64,000 nucleotides of DNA from Oscillospiraceae bacterium (GCA_022009675.1 CP091718.1:992001-1056000), one strand, 5' to 3'. Counted from the stretch's first letter, positions 20,264 to 34,173 are shown. Notes: a model not told the origin generated them from the sequence alone. Numbers and translations are program-made.

Positions 20264-20340
20264 CGGTCTGTAGCTCAGCTGGTTAGAGCACTCGGCTGAT
20301 AACCGAGAGGTCGATGGTTCGAGTCCATCCAGACCGACCA
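20264..20340 (+). tRNA. tRNA-Ile (GAT)
   Basis: Acceptor CGGTCTG/CAGACCG, anticodon stem CTCGG/CCGAG around CTGATAA, T-loop TTCGAGT and encoded CCA. It is the second spacer tRNA. Confidence 0.95.
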
Positions 20341-20619
20341 GCGCCGGAAGGCGCGCCGATCCGCAAGGGATCGGAGATCATTGACAACTGAATAGAAGAA
20401 AGATTTGAGTAGAAAACGAACAGAAGAGGACATAAATCAAATTTATTGTCTTTCCAAAACGCAAAAGGGAAAAGAAATACAATTTCACCGCAAGGTGGAA
20501 GAAATGGTGAAAAAGGGAAACTTTTTTTCAACTGCAAGCACGAATCCCTGAACGTAATGTTCAGAAGAAACTCATACAATTCATGAAGAGAACCGAGCAA
20601 GTAAAGAGAGATCTTTACG

Positions 20620-23462
<2,843 letters not shown>

Positions 23463-23596
23463 TTGCACCTCTTCGGTGCAGCGGTTCTTCATTCGTTTGA
23501 GTTTCTTTTTCTCCTCTTCTCTTCCTTCTTTTCGGTTGGAGATGAATTTTTGCGATAATGGCTTGATAGGTTTGATGGTTGGAAGTTTGGATTGAA

Positions 23597-23627
23597 GGCG
23601 CGTGAGCGTCTTTTTTTGTTTTTTTCT
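23597..23627 (+). terminator. rRNA operon terminator
   Basis: Stem GGCGC/GCGTC with a GTGA loop, followed by T7GT7. No 5S rRNA gene is present between the 23S end and this terminator. Confidence 0.75.
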
Positions 23628-23704
23628 GAGGTTTGTTTGCGGTGTCGGCTTGTTCTGCCATTGTTCTGCCGGCGGTGTCCGGCTGGTCGGTGTGCTTTCC
23701 TTGT

Positions 23705-24075
23705 CTCCGGTTGCCACTGCCTTTAACTGAGTTTTTCCTGCCCCCTATCTCCCCGCCCCCTTCCCCGCCGGGGAAGGGGAGATTTTTAGTTTACTTTTCC
23801 CGGGGGCTCCGCCCCCGGCACCCCGGTCTGAACCTGCGCGGCACTGGTTTGTTCCGCGGTAGCGATTGCTTAAGGGGCATTTCCTGCTGAACCCGCGCGG
23901 CACAGGGGGTAGGGGGCGAGCCCCGTGCGCAGTGGGAGGCTTGCCCCTGCCTCGTCGGCTCGGCGTGCCCTTAGTTTTGCTTTTGCCCCCTATCCCTCGA
24001 CCCCTTCCCTCTGGGGAAGGGGGAGATTTATAGTTATCTTATGCAAGGGGCTCCGCCCCTTGCACCCCCGGGGCT
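23705..24075 (-). repeat. Cluster F of the two-hairpin repeat, two units
   Basis: Reverse-orientation units at about 23705-23825 (type II) and 23945-24070 (type I). Here the first-palindrome loop reads CTCCG in place of CTTCG. No gene is supported between 23630 and 24400. Confidence 0.85.
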
Positions 24076-24172
24076 TGAACCCGGGCGGCACTGGTTTGTC
24101 CCGGTGTAGCGATTGCTTAGGGTGGCATTTTCCTTGGAACCGGCACAAACGCCGTCCCAACAACAGATTTAT

Positions 24173-24221
24173 TTGAAAAAAGTTCTGGGGGGTCTGGGGG
24201 ACTCTTTCAAGAGTCCCCCAG
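24173..24221 (+). repeat. Composite hairpin repeat, copy e
   Basis: GAAAAAAGTTCTGGGGGGTC, then the hairpin at 24194-24221, then short repeats of the CGTTTCCCC/CGTTCCCC/CGCTTCCCT type to about 24260. Confidence 0.85.
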
Positions 24222-24288
24222 CGTTTCCCCGGCGTTCCCCCGCTTCCCTCGCTTCCGCGATTCGCAGGGACTTTTTCTTGAAAACATC

Positions 24289-24318
24289 TTGCTTTTTTTA
24301 GTGCGGATGGGGTATAAT
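24289..24318 (+). promoter_or_regulatory. Promoter of the Gfo/Idh/MocA gene
   Basis: TTGCTT (24289-24294), 18-base spacer, TATAAT (24313-24318). The leader is about 107 bases. Confidence 0.75.
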
Positions 24319-24431
24319 AGACCCGATTGCGGCGGCGGGGTGCAGGTCGTGCGGATTGTGCCCGGGCAGTCGCTGTACAACGGGATCCGGGGATGTCCGG
24401 ATCGGCACAAAAAGAAAGGAAGAATTCAGAT

Positions 24432-25493
24432 ATGGAAAAGAAGAATGCCGCCATTATCGGCTATGGCGGGATGGGGTCATGGCACGGCGAATATCTGCGG
24501 CACAGTGATGTTGTGAATCTGATGGGCGTCTATGACATCAAGCCGGAACGCTGCGAGGCGGCGGAGAAAAACGGGATCCACGCGTACTCGTCTCTCAAGG
24601 CGCTGCTGAGCGACCCGGCAGTGGATTTTGTGACCATCGCGGTGCCCAACGATATGCACAAGCCGCTTGCCATTGAGGCAATGAAGGCGGGAAAGCACGT
24701 CATCAGCGAGAAGCCCGTGACGCTTTCCTCTGCCGATCTGCAGGAAATGTTTGATGCATCCGACAAGTACCACAGACTGTTCACGGTTCACCAGAACCGC
24801 CGCTGGGACGGCGAATTCCTGCTCATGCGCGACATTTATCACAGCGGTGATCTGGGGCAGGTGTACCGCATGGAGTCCCGTGTACACGGATCCCGGGGCA
24901 TTCCCGGTGACTGGCGCGGCACGCCGGAGCATGGCGGCGGCATGATCCTGGACTGGGGCATTCACCTCATCGACCAGATCATGGGCATCGTGGACGACAA
25001 AAACGCTGCGGAAGGTCTTCTGCCACTGCGACCATATCACCAATGAGCTGGTGGATGACGGCTTCCAGCTGGATATGTTCTTTGATGATGACCTGGTCGC
25101 GCGCGTGGAGGTCGGAACCTCGAACTTCATCAGCATGCCCCGGTTCTACATGACCGGCGCGGACGGCTCCGCCATCATTCCCCGACTGGTGCCAGCCCGC
25201 GCACGTTGTCTGGTGCCATAACTACAACGAAAAGGACGTTGTCCCCGTCAAGACGGCGGCGGGCATCACCAAGACCATGGCGCCCCGCGACGAAAAATCC
25301 ATTGCGTCCAAGGATATTCCCCAGCCCGCTTCGGATGTGCACGATTTCTACCGCAACTTTGTCCGTGCCATCTGCGGCGAGGAGGAGCAGATCGTGACGC
25401 ACCACCAGATGATGGTGGATATGAAGATCATGGAGGCGGCGTTTGAATCCGACCGCACGGGCTCTTCCTGTTGCCGTGGAGCTGAAATTCTGA
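24432..25493 (+). CDS. Gfo/Idh/MocA-family oxidoreductase (about three frameshifts)
   Basis: NAD(P)-dependent sugar or inositol dehydrogenase-type protein. The N-terminal Rossmann motif is AAIIGYGGMGSWHGEY. HVISEKPVTLSS carries the family's EKP signature (catalytic Lys), and GGGMILDWGIHLIDQ is the conserved H-x-x-D segment of the C-terminal domain. The C-terminal part is readable in other frames: TNELVDDGFQLDMFFDDD, DVVPVKTAAGI and the end ALPVAVELKF-like tail (stop 25491-25493). Indels lie near 25000, 25185 and 25460. AAAGGA precedes the ATG. The substrate cannot be told; it is monocistronic. Confidence 0.85.
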
Positions 25494-25501
25494 TACCATA
25501 A

Positions 25502-25545
25502 GGCGCCTCTGAAAATTCGCCGTGCGGTGAATTTTCAGAGGCGCC
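25502..25545. repeat. Long perfect palindrome after the oxidoreductase gene
   Basis: GGCGCCTCTGAAAATTC (25502-25518) is the exact reverse complement of 25529-25545, around a ten-base loop. No T-run follows directly. The right half resembles 47567-47600. Confidence 0.85.
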
Positions 25546-25556
25546 ATAAAAAAGCC

Positions 25557-25589
25557 GAGGGGCTGCCGGAACGGTACCGGTAGCCCCTC
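25557..25589. terminator. Bidirectional terminator between the oxidoreductase gene and ftsH
   Basis: GAGGGGCT stem pairing with AGCCCCTC; TTTTAT follows on the plus strand and T6 on the minus strand. Confidence 0.9.
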
Positions 25590-25609
25590 GATTTTATCTT
25601 TGGGTAAAA

Positions 25610-27723
25610 TTAAACTGTAAACCTGCTGTCGTCCCCGTTGCCGTCATTTTCACTGTCTTTGTCGCTGTCGGCGTCACTGTCGCCGTCTGCCTCGCCCATC
25701 GCCTCGGCGCGGGCTTTGGCGGCAGCCTCGGCGCGGGCGCGCGCCTCGTTGGCTTCCTTGCTTTGGCGCTCACGCTCGGCGACGATGGCGTCCAGCATCT
25801 CGTTCGTGGGCGTCTCGGCGTCCATGGCAGCCTTGAACAGGTCGCCGTCCATATCCTCGTGATCCAGCAGGTACCGGGCGACAAAGTGCAGCTTGTCGAT
25901 GTGAGAGTTCAGCAGCTCCTTGGCGCGGGCATATGCCTCGGTGATGAGGACGTGTATCTCGCGGTCAATCTGCGCCGCCGTGTCCTCGGAGTAGTCCGCA
26001 TTGGAGGAGAAGTCACGCCCCAGGAACACCTCGTTCTGATCCGTGCCGAAGCGGCGCGGTCCCAGCAGCTCGGACATACCGAACATCGTGACCATGCGCT
26101 TGGCGGTATCCGTCGCGTTCTTGATGTCCGAGTAGGCGCCGCTGGTCACGTCCCCGAAGATGATCTCCTCGGCGGCGCGTCCCGCCAGAGCCATGGCGAT
26201 CTCCGCCTGATACTCGTGCTTGTACATCTGATTCCGGTCGGCATCGGGACGGAAGCTGGTGAAGCCCAGCGCGCCCTTGCCGGTCGGCACGATGGTAATC
26301 ATGTGGACGGGATCAAGATGCAAGAGGTAGCCGACGATCGCGTGTCCCGCCTCGTGGTAAGCGGTGTTTTTCTTTTCCGCATCGCTCATAACCCAGGACT
26401 TCTTCTTGGGACCCATGAGGATCTTGTTCAGGGAATCCTCGATTTCCTCCATCCCGATCAGGCTCTTGTTACGGCGGGCAGCCAGCAGAGCCGCCTCGTT
26501 GAGCAGGTTGGCAAGATCCGCGCCGGTGAACCCGACCGTCGCCTTGGCGACAGTGGACAGATCCACACCCGGCTCCAGCGGCTTGTTGCGCGCATGAACC
26601 TTGAGGATGTCCTCGCGTCCCTTGAGGTTGGGGCGGTTGACCGTAATCTGACGGTCAAAGCGTCCGGGACGAAGCAGGGCAGGGTCAAGCACGTCCGACC
26701 GGTTGGTCGCGGCAATGACCACAATGCCGTCGTGCGAGCCGAAGCCGTCCATCTCGACCAGCAGCTGGTTGAGAGTCTGCTCGCGCTCGTCGTGACCGCC
26801 GCCCAGACCGGTGCCGCGCTGGCGACCGACCGCGTCGATCTCATCAATGAAAATGATGGCATTGCCCGCCTTGCGTGCGGTGTCGAACAGGTCGCGGACG
26901 CGCGAGGCACCCACGCCGACGTACAGCTCTACGAAGTCCGAGCCGGACATGGAGAAGAAGGGAACGCCCGCCTCCCCGGCGACCGCCTTGGCAAGCAGAG
27001 TCTTACCGGTTCCGGGAGGGCCCATCAGCAGGACGCCGTGGGGGATTTTGGCGCCCAGCCGTGCAAACTTCTGGGGCGCCTTCAGGTACTCGACGATCTC
27101 GACCAGCTCCGCCTTTTCCTCATCGGCGCCGGCAACATCGCGGAAGGTGACGCGGTTCTTGTCGTCCGGCAGCCGGACGTGCGACTTGCCGAAGCTGTTC
27201 ATCTTGCCGGCAGGGCCCGCGCCGCTCATCATGGTTTTCATGGCGCGCCAGTACAGGAAAATCAGAACGACGACCAGAAGGATGCCGGGCAGGTAGGACA
27301 GCCAGAACGGGATGCTCTCCGCCGGCTCGTACTCCGCACCGACCAGAACGCCGGAGGCGATCTGCTCCTTGATAAGCTCGCCCAGATCCTCGTGGAAATA
27401 ATCCACGCGTGCCAGCTTGTAGGTTTTCCTGATAGTGTCCGGGCTTCCGTCCGCGCGCTTCTTGAAGACGCGGTTGCCGTTCTCGTCGGTGACCGGCTGC
27501 CCGTTTTCGTCCAGCTCGTATTGGTAGAGCAGCATGGTCAGGTTATTTTTTTGTTGTCGATCTCGAATTCACGCACCTCTTCCTTCTGGAAGTAGGCGAC
27601 GACCTTGTCGTATGTGATGACTTCGGTCTTGTTGGATGTGCTCCGGTAGATCATGGCGATTACGCCGACAATGACGACGATAGCCAGGACATACCCGATG
27701 ATGACCTTCAGATTATTCTTCAT
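25610..27723 (-). CDS. ftsH: ATP-dependent zinc metalloprotease FtsH (one frameshift)
   Basis: Membrane-bound AAA+ protease for quality control of membrane and short-lived proteins. Order: N-terminal membrane segment (IIGYVLAIVVIVGVIAMIY), extracytoplasmic domain, second membrane segment (LPGILLVVVLIFLYW), Walker A GPPGTGKT, Walker B IIFIDEIDAVG, second region of homology, and zinc site HEAGH. Length is about 704 residues. An Asp-rich low-complexity tail ends the protein. The frame breaks near 27540 in an A/T run, splitting the first 60 residues off. The start at 27723 follows GGAGGAG. It is last in the conserved tilS-hpt-ftsH order and probably also has its own promoter. Confidence 0.95.
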
Positions 27724-27830
27724 TAGACTCCTCCGATCCTTCTGTGGTCTTGCCGGGGACAAGGGGGCAGCGGGGGTGCGGCGACAGTGTCGTGCGCCGA
27801 CTGCCGTGCGTGCATGGTGGCACGGTATGC

Positions 27831-27839
27831 AGTATACCA
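27831..27839 (-). promoter_or_regulatory. Possible extended -10 promoter of ftsH
   Basis: Minus-strand TGGTATACT between hpt and ftsH, with no good -35 box. The same TGTGGTATACT string occurs at the lysS and rimP promoters. Confidence 0.55.
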
Positions 27840-27911
27840 CAGCTGTATGAATATTCTATGAAATTGCGTGAAAGAGCTTGTGAAAGTTTTCGGGCAACGG
27901 CGTGCGGCGGG

Positions 27912-28499
27912 TCACACGATGTCGGAATACACCGAGCGCCGGAGCACGCCGACAAACGGCAGGTTGCGGTAGGTCTCGTTGTAATCCAGCCCGTAGCCCA
28001 CCACGAACTCATCCGGAACCTCGGCGCCGCAGAAATCCGGCTGGAAGGGAACCTCCCGGCGGGAGGGCTTGTCCAGCAGGGTGACGGCGCGGACGCTGTG
28101 CGCGTTGCGGTGGCGGAGCAGCTCGGACAGACGCGACAGGGTGCGCCCGGAATCCACGATGTCCTCCACGATCAGAAGGTCGGTGTCGGGCAGATCCTCG
28201 CGGTTGAGATCCAGCGAGACGCGGATCTCGCCGGAGGTTTTGGTGCCGGCGCCGTAGGAGGATACCTTCATGAACTCAATCTGCAGCGGCAGACGGATCT
28301 TGCGCATCAGGTCGGCGGCGAAGGGCATGGAGCCCTTCAGGATGATGACCAGCACCAGCCGTTTGTCGCTGTCGCGGTAGGTGTCCTCGATCTCGCGAGC
28401 CAGCCGGTCGGTGATGGTGTCCAGTTCCTCGCGCGTGAGCAGGACTTTTTCGCAGTCGCGGCAGAGGGAGCAGTTGTCGTCAAAAATTTGTGTGGTCAT
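27912..28499 (-). CDS. hpt: Hypoxanthine-guanine phosphoribosyltransferase
   Basis: Purine salvage enzyme that transfers phosphoribose from PRPP to hypoxanthine or guanine. LLIVEDIVDSGRTL is the PRPP-binding loop, VLVIILKGSMPFAADL the N-terminal conserved region, and the end FVGVLRRSVY is typical. Length is 195 residues and the frame is intact. Its ATG overlaps the tilS stop as ATGA, suggesting coupled translation. The gap to ftsH (188 bases) holds a promoter candidate. Confidence 0.95.
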   Translation of the reverse strand: MTTQIFDDNCSLCRDCEKVLLTREELDTITDRLAREIEDTYRDSDKRLVLVIILKGSMPFAADLMRKIRLPLQIEFMKVSSYGAGTKTSGEIRVSLDLNREDLPDTDLLIVEDIVDSGRTLSRLSELLRHRNAHSVRAVTLLDKPSRREVPFQPDFCGAEVPDEFVVGYGLDYNETYRNLPFVGVLRRSVYSDIV

Positions 28500-30008
28500 G
28501 GTGTGGTCAGCCTTTCTTGTTCTGAATCGGATTCGGAGGGTTCTGCTGCCCGGACGGTCAGCCGCAGGCAGGCGCCGGCGGTCGGCGGCTTCCAGCCGTC
28601 CCGAAAGACGGCGGTCGGAAACCAGAGCGGGCACGGCGGCGCGTCCGGGGTATTGCCCGGCAGGCATACGAGCGGCAGGGCATCCCGCAGCGCGGGCGGA
28701 ACCTGCTTCTCGCACAGGATTTTTTTGAGTTTTTTCGTCATGCCGTGTGAGAGGAATGTGTCCCCGGGGCGGCGGCGGCGCAGGGACAGGGGCTGGGGCA
28801 GGTCGGGCGGGAACACCGCCGATGCCACCACGTCAGCCCCGGTGTCGGGGGCGGAGCGGCTGTTCTGCCGACTCCAGCCGGACCGTGAAGGATAAGCCGC
28901 CCGCGCACCAGCGCGTGTCGCCCGGTGCCAGCCGTACGCCGTCCGGCGTTTCGGCAGGGATGCGTCCGCCCTGCGTGCCCTGCGGTGTGCCGTCCGGCGG
29001 AAGGAATACCAGCCGCGCGGCACGGACGGTACCGCGCCAGCCGCCGGGAAGCGCAACGGCAGAGCCTTCCCGCCCCGCCGCGACTATGGCGGTGAGCGCC
29101 TGCATATGCACGTACTCCGGCGAGCGGTCGGCGGGAACGGCATCCCCCGCGCCGCCCTGCGCGGCGCAAACCTGCGCTGTAAAAGCACGTGCCATACAGC
29201 GCTTGGCAAGCGCGGGGTGCATCGCCCGGAGTGCCGCGACCGACAGCGTGCCGTCCCCCTGTCATCGGCGGTCGGGAACACCCGCTCCGCCTCGGCGCAC
29301 AGGAAGCTGTCGTCCTCGCGCACCGCCGCGCACAGCCGCGCGGCAGTGCGCTGGGGAATCCCGCTGCCCGCCGTCTCCTCCAGAAGCGGCACCACCCGGT
29401 GACGCAGGCAGTTGCGGGTGCAGTCATCGGTCAGATTGGTGCTGTCGGTGACGTATGTCAGCCCCCGCGCCCGGCAGGCATCCAGAATATCCTGCCGCGT
29501 CGCGGTCAGCAGGGGGCGGAGCAGGAGCCCGCCCGGCACGGGGCGCACCGGCGGGATGCCGGCAAGCCCGTGCGTCCCGCTCCCGCGCAGAAGACGCAGG
29601 AGCAGTGTTTCCAGTTGGTCGTCCGCGTGGTGCGCCGTCAGCAGGAGCGGGATACCGCGTGCCTGCATGACGCGGGAGAAGAACGCATACCGCGCCAACC
29701 GCGCCTCCAGCTCAAGACTGCGCCCGGAGCGGGCGGCGCGCGCCAGGGATGTCCGCCCGCTCGCAGACATACGCAATGCCGTGCGCGGCGGCAACCCCGC
29801 GGCAGAATGCCTCGTCCCGGTCGGCTTCCGCGCCGCGGATGCCGTGGTGCAGGTGCGCCGCCGTGACGGGTGCGCCGTTTGCCCGCGCCCAGTCAACCGT
29901 CAGCTCCAGCAGGAGGCGTGAATCCGCCCCGCCGGAGAAGGCGACCAACAGCGGCGTTGCGGGCGGAAGCCCGCTGAGCGTCGCGGGGGAAGTGAACAGG
30001 GTGGGCAT
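28496..30008 (-). CDS. tilS: tRNA(Ile)-lysidine synthetase (about three frameshifts)
   Basis: Converts C34 of the minor tRNA-Ile to lysidine, an essential step for reading AUA. The PP-loop motif is LLVAFSGGADSRLLLEL near residue 22, followed by AAHLHHGIRGAEADRDE, LLTAHHADDQLET and RNCLRHRVVPLLEE, all TilS hallmarks. The C-terminal substrate-binding domain includes RRRPGDTFLSHGMTKKLKK. Length is about 504 residues. Frame breaks near 29760, 29255 and 28840 are probably sequencing indels. The stop overlaps the hpt start; the start is ten bases after dnaB. Confidence 0.92.
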
Positions 30009-30018
30009 GGAATCCTCC

Positions 30019-31413
30019 TTACTTGGCAGAGTCGGCGTCCTCGATGGTGCGGAATTTGGTGTACTTGCCGATCCAGCCCATCTGCACGGTTCCGGTGGAG
30101 CCGTGGCGGTTCTTGGCAATGATGACCTCGGCGATGCTGGAGGCGGGAGCGCTGTTCGGGTCGGAGGATTCGTTGGTCTTGTAGTATTCGTCGCGGTACA
30201 GGAACATGACCACGTCGGCGTCCTGCTCGATGGCACCGGAATCCCGCAGGTCGGACAGCATCGGCTTCTTGTCGGTACGCGATTCGGGTCCGCGCGAGAG
30301 CTGTGCACAGCAGATGACGGGAACCATCAGATCCTTTGCCATGATCTTCATGGCGCGGGAAATCTCGGCGACCTCCTGCACGCGGTTGTCCACCCGGCGG
30401 TCGGACTGCATGAGCTGCAGGTAGTCGATGACCACCATGCCGAGATCCGGCACCCGGCGGAGCTTCGCCTTCATGCCGGTCACGGTGATGCCGGAGGTAT
30501 CATCGATGAGGATATTGCAGGAGGAGAGCCGCGAGGCGGCGATGGCGAGACTGTCCCAGTCCTCCTCGCTCAGCGAACCCTTGCGCAGGGAGTAGCTGTC
30601 CACCAGCGCCTCGGAGGAAATCATGCGGTTGACCAGCTGCTCGGCGGACATTTCCAGCGAGAAAATGCACACCGCCTTGCCGGTTTTTGCCGCGACATTG
30701 GAGGCGATATTCAGTACGAAGGAGGTTTTTCCCATACCGGGGCGGGCGCCGACCAGGATCAGGTCGGATTTTCCCATACCGGCAAGCACTCTGTCCAGCC
30801 CGCCGAAGCCGGTGGACAGCCCCTGCGATGCCTCGCCCTTCCTCTGCAGGGCGTTCAGCTGTTCGTATACACTGCCGATAATCTCCCGGATGCTTCGGAA
30901 GTTGCGGGTATCGCGCCCCTGCGCGATGGCGAAAATCCGGTTCTCCGCATCGTCCAGAATATGTACGACCGAGTCCTGCTCGGAGTAGGCGATATCGGAA
31001 ATGTCGCCGCACACCACGATCAGCTGGCGCAGGACGCTCTTGTCCTTGACGATGCGGGCGTAGTCCTTTATGTTGAGGGCACTCGGCACCACGTCCACCA
31101 GCGAGCGCAGGTACTGCGCGGCAAGGTTGCGGTCCTTGAAATCCCCGTGCCGGATCAGGGTGTCCAGCAACGTGACCGCATCGATTTCCACGTTGGAGAC
31201 GAACAGCTCCTGCATGGCGGAGAATATCTGCTGGTGATCCGGCAGGTAGAAGTCGGTGGATGCCACAAGGTCCGCGACATGGCTGAAGGAACCCGGATCG
31301 ATCAGCACCGAGCCGAGCAGGGACTGCTCTGCGATGAGGCTGAAGGGAACCTTACGCTGCAGGGCAACCTCCCCGCTGTCCCCACCCCCGGTGAAGGTCT
31401 GCTGTCTGTCCAT
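30019..31413 (-). CDS. dnaB: Replicative DNA helicase DnaB
   Basis: Hexameric 5'-3' helicase of the replisome (DnaC in Bacillus naming). The N-terminal DnaB domain begins PFSLIAEQSLLGSVL. The RecA-like domain has Walker A GARPGMGKTSFVLNIA (about residue 210), Walker B MVVIDYLQLM and the arginine-finger segment LSDLRDSGAIEQDADVV. Length is 464 and the frame is intact. It sits 14 bases after rplI and ten before tilS in the conserved operon. Confidence 0.97.
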   Translation of the reverse strand: MDRQQTFTGGGDSGEVALQRKVPFSLIAEQSLLGSVLIDPGSFSHVADLVASTDFYLPDHQQIFSAMQELFVSNVEIDAVTLLDTLIRHGDFKDRNLAAQYLRSLVDVVPSALNIKDYARIVKDKSVLRQLIVVCGDISDIAYSEQDSVVHILDDAENRIFAIAQGRDTRNFRSIREIIGSVYEQLNALQRKGEASQGLSTGFGGLDRVLAGMGKSDLILVGARPGMGKTSFVLNIASNVAAKTGKAVCIFSLEMSAEQLVNRMISSEALVDSYSLRKGSLSEEDWDSLAIAASRLSSCNILIDDTSGITVTGMKAKLRRVPDLGMVVIDYLQLMQSDRRVDNRVQEVAEISRAMKIMAKDLMVPVICCAQLSRGPESRTDKKPMLSDLRDSGAIEQDADVVMFLYRDEYYKTNESSDPNSAPASSIAEVIIAKNRHGSTGTVQMGWIGKYTKFRTIEDADSAK

Positions 31414-31427
31414 GACCGGCAGCCGGC

Positions 31428-31871
31428 TCAGTTGCAGACCAGCACGTGGATTTTGCCTGCCACGTCGGTGTACAGCTTGACGTCCAGATCATACTGCCCG
31501 TAGGCGCGGATGGGGTCGCTCAGCTGGATCTTGCGCTTGTCCACGCTGATGCCGTGATCCTTTTCCAGCCGCTCGGCAATCTCCTTGGAGGTGATGGAGC
31601 CGTAGAGACGCCCATCGGCGCCGCAGCTGGCATGGATCTTGACCAGCAGGGACTCCAGCCGGGCGGCGGTTGCCTTCGCCTCGGCGGTTTCGGTTTCGAT
31701 CTTGTGCCGGAGTGCCTCCTCCTTGCCCTTGATGGCGTTGAGCACACTGCTGTCCGCCTCCACGGCGAGCTTGCGGGGAATGAGGTAGTTGCGGGCGTAG
31801 CCGTCCGACACCTCAATGACATCATTCTTCTTTCCCTGCGACTTGACATCTGTCAGCAATACAACTTTCAT
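31428..31871 (-). CDS. rplI: 50S ribosomal protein bL9
   Basis: MKVVLLTDVKSQGKKNDVIEV followed by DGYARNYLIPRKLAVEA is the bL9 N-terminal globular domain and start of the long connecting helix; the C-terminal domain has LYGSITSKEIAERL. Length is 147, normal for L9. The protein binds 23S rRNA and reaches towards the neighbouring ribosome. It is intact and lies 38 bases after gdpP. Confidence 0.97.
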   Translation of the reverse strand: MKVVLLTDVKSQGKKNDVIEVSDGYARNYLIPRKLAVEADSSVLNAIKGKEEALRHKIETETAEAKATAARLESLLVKIHASCGADGRLYGSITSKEIAERLEKDHGISVDKRKIQLSDPIRAYGQYDLDVKLYTDVAGKIHVLVCN

Positions 31872-31909
31872 ACTGTTTTCATCCTTTCTGTATCTGTATA
31901 AGAGAGTGG

Positions 31910-34105
31910 TTACTTTGCTTTCCCGAACAGCTCGGGGTACTGCAGGCGGTACTCGTCGATGGCGGCGCGGAGCTGATCCAGCGCCTCCTCCACGGTGCCG
32001 CTGACCTGTGCGCCTGCCATGTCGAAGTGACCGCCGCCGTCCAGCTTTTCCAGGATCAGCTGCACATTGATGCGCCCCTTGGAGCGCCCGGAGATGGCAA
32101 CGCCCGAGCCGACGACAGCCAGCGCGAAGGATGCCTCCACCCCCCGGAGGGAGAGCAGCTTGTCTGCCGCCTTGGAGGCGGCGATGCGGTCATCCGGCGA
32201 GGGAGCGCGATCCGCGCTCAGCCACGTGATGGCGAACACGCCGGCATAGATGCGGGCGTGCGCGTCGAAAATCGCTTGCCACCTGCAGCTCGTCCATGCG
32301 TTCGTTGAAGAATTCGCGGGCAGTGCCCGTGTGCGCCCCGCGGCTGTACAGGTAGTAGGCGACCTCAAAGGTCTGCGCGCCGGCGGAGCGGGTGAAGTTG
32401 TGCGTATCCAGCATGACGCCCGCCAGCATGACGTTGGCTTCCTCCTTGCAGAGGGTGTCCGCGTAGGGGGACTGTTCCAGCATTTCCGCCACGATCTCGC
32501 TGGCGGAGGACTTGGTAGTCTCAATGTAATGGAGGAAGGGCGTAAAGGGCAGCTTTCCGACCAGCCGGTGGTGGTCGATGACGGCGATCGAATGGATGCC
32601 GTCCACCGCCGGGATGCAGGTGTACAGGTCGGGCGCCTCGAAAATGACGGGGTTGTTGACGTCCACCAGAATCAGCACGGTCTCGGTGCAGACAAGCTGG
32701 CGGGCGGTGGCGGCGTCCACGAATATATGCCCGTACAGCCCCAGCGGCGCGAGGTGCCCGGCGCAGATGCGGAAGGTGTCGCAGGTCTTGTCGGTCACGA
32801 TGTTGACGGGCACGTCCGTGCGCCCCTGCGCGTCCAGGATGCTGCGGCAGAGGCGGCTTGCGCCGACCGCCGCCCCGATGGCGTCAAAGTCCGGGTTGCT
32901 GTGTCCCATGACCAGCACGTTCCGGCATCCGGCAAGCCGCCGCTCCAGCAGGTGGACGGACACGCGGGAGGAGATGGAGGTATTGCCCTCCAGCGTCTTG
33001 TGCGTGCCGCCGTAGTAGGTCAGCCCGGTGACGCCCCGGCGCTGGAGCGCGACCTGGTTGCCGCCGCGCTGGAGCGCCATGTCCAGGGCGGCGTTGGCTG
33101 CGCGGTCGCGCTCCTCCATGCTGCCGTCGATGTCGGCGATTCCCATGGATACCGACAGCGGGAAGGTGTTGTCCCCCACGCGGATATTCATAATTTTTCC
33201 GAGAATCGAGAAATTGTCCTGCACGCACCGATCCAGCATCTCCTCCGAAAACAGGGCGAGGTACTTGTCCCGGTCGTATTCCCGGATCATGCCGTGCATC
33301 GAGGCGACCCAGCCGGTCAGCGTTTCCTCGATGATGTTGGCGGTCGCGCGGTAGTTGGCGCGGACGAACTGCGTCAGCTCCTGGAGGTTATCCAGCACGA
33401 TATACGCCAGCACGACGCGGTTCCGGTCCGTCTCCTCCACGAAGTTCAGGTAATCGTTGACATCGCGGAAGAGCAGGAGGTAGTAGGTGTCCGCCTGCTG
33501 GCGGAGCAGGTACGGCTCCACGCGGTAGCGGCGAGCCGTCCGCCAGCGTGACCGTGACCGAGCCGGTGCCGTCCTCCGCGCCCGCCGGGAGCGGGACGCT
33601 GTGCAGATCCGGCAGTTCCCCGTCGCCGGGGTTGCGCAGGGCGGCGAGCAGCTGTTCCCGCGTGACGGCGGGGCATATTTCCGAGAGCGGCAGGTCGCAC
33701 ACCGGCGACCGCGCGCCGAGGATGCTCTGCATGGCGGCATTGATGACGCGCACGCGGTTGTCCCCGTTGATGACGGCGTAGGGAATATCCATGACCGAGC
33801 GGAACATCCGGTAGATGTCGGCGGTCAGCAGCTCCGCCGTCCGGATGTTCCGCCGGGAGCAGGGACAGCCGCCACGCGAACGCCGTGAAGGTCACGCCGA
33901 CGGACAGCGCGTATACGCCGAGAAAGACCAGTCCGAGCAGGGTGAGCCGGGGGAGCTTCAGGTAGGTGAGCAGGGTGTACAGACCGAGCAGCAGGAAGCC
34001 CTCCACCGCGCAGGCGGCAAAGGGGATGCGCAGATCGACCCGCAGGGGGGCGTCCGGGTCCTGCCGCGCCGCGCGCGTCGGGACTTGATGGGAGGGAGAA
34101 CTCAT
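31910..34105 (-). CDS. gdpP: Cyclic-di-AMP phosphodiesterase GdpP (about three frameshifts)
   Basis: Membrane phosphodiesterase that hydrolyses c-di-AMP. Visible order: two N-terminal membrane helices, a PAS-like domain (VINGDNRVRVINAAMQSILG), a degenerate GGDEF domain, then DHH/DHHA1 with GHSNPDFDAIGAAVG, VIDHHR and the C-terminal GGGHFDMAGAQ. That is the full GdpP/YybT architecture. Length is about 730 residues, slightly long. Breaks near 33845, 33540 and 32275 are probably sequencing indels. GAAAGGAG precedes the ATG. It stands between the DUF2232 gene and rplI, as in Bacillus (yybS-yybT-rplI). Confidence 0.92.
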
Positions 34106-34173
34106 ACCGCAACTCCTTTCGGATGGAATGGGAAAAGCATAGCTGCTCCGGCTGAATCCGGCGGCTCTGCCGC

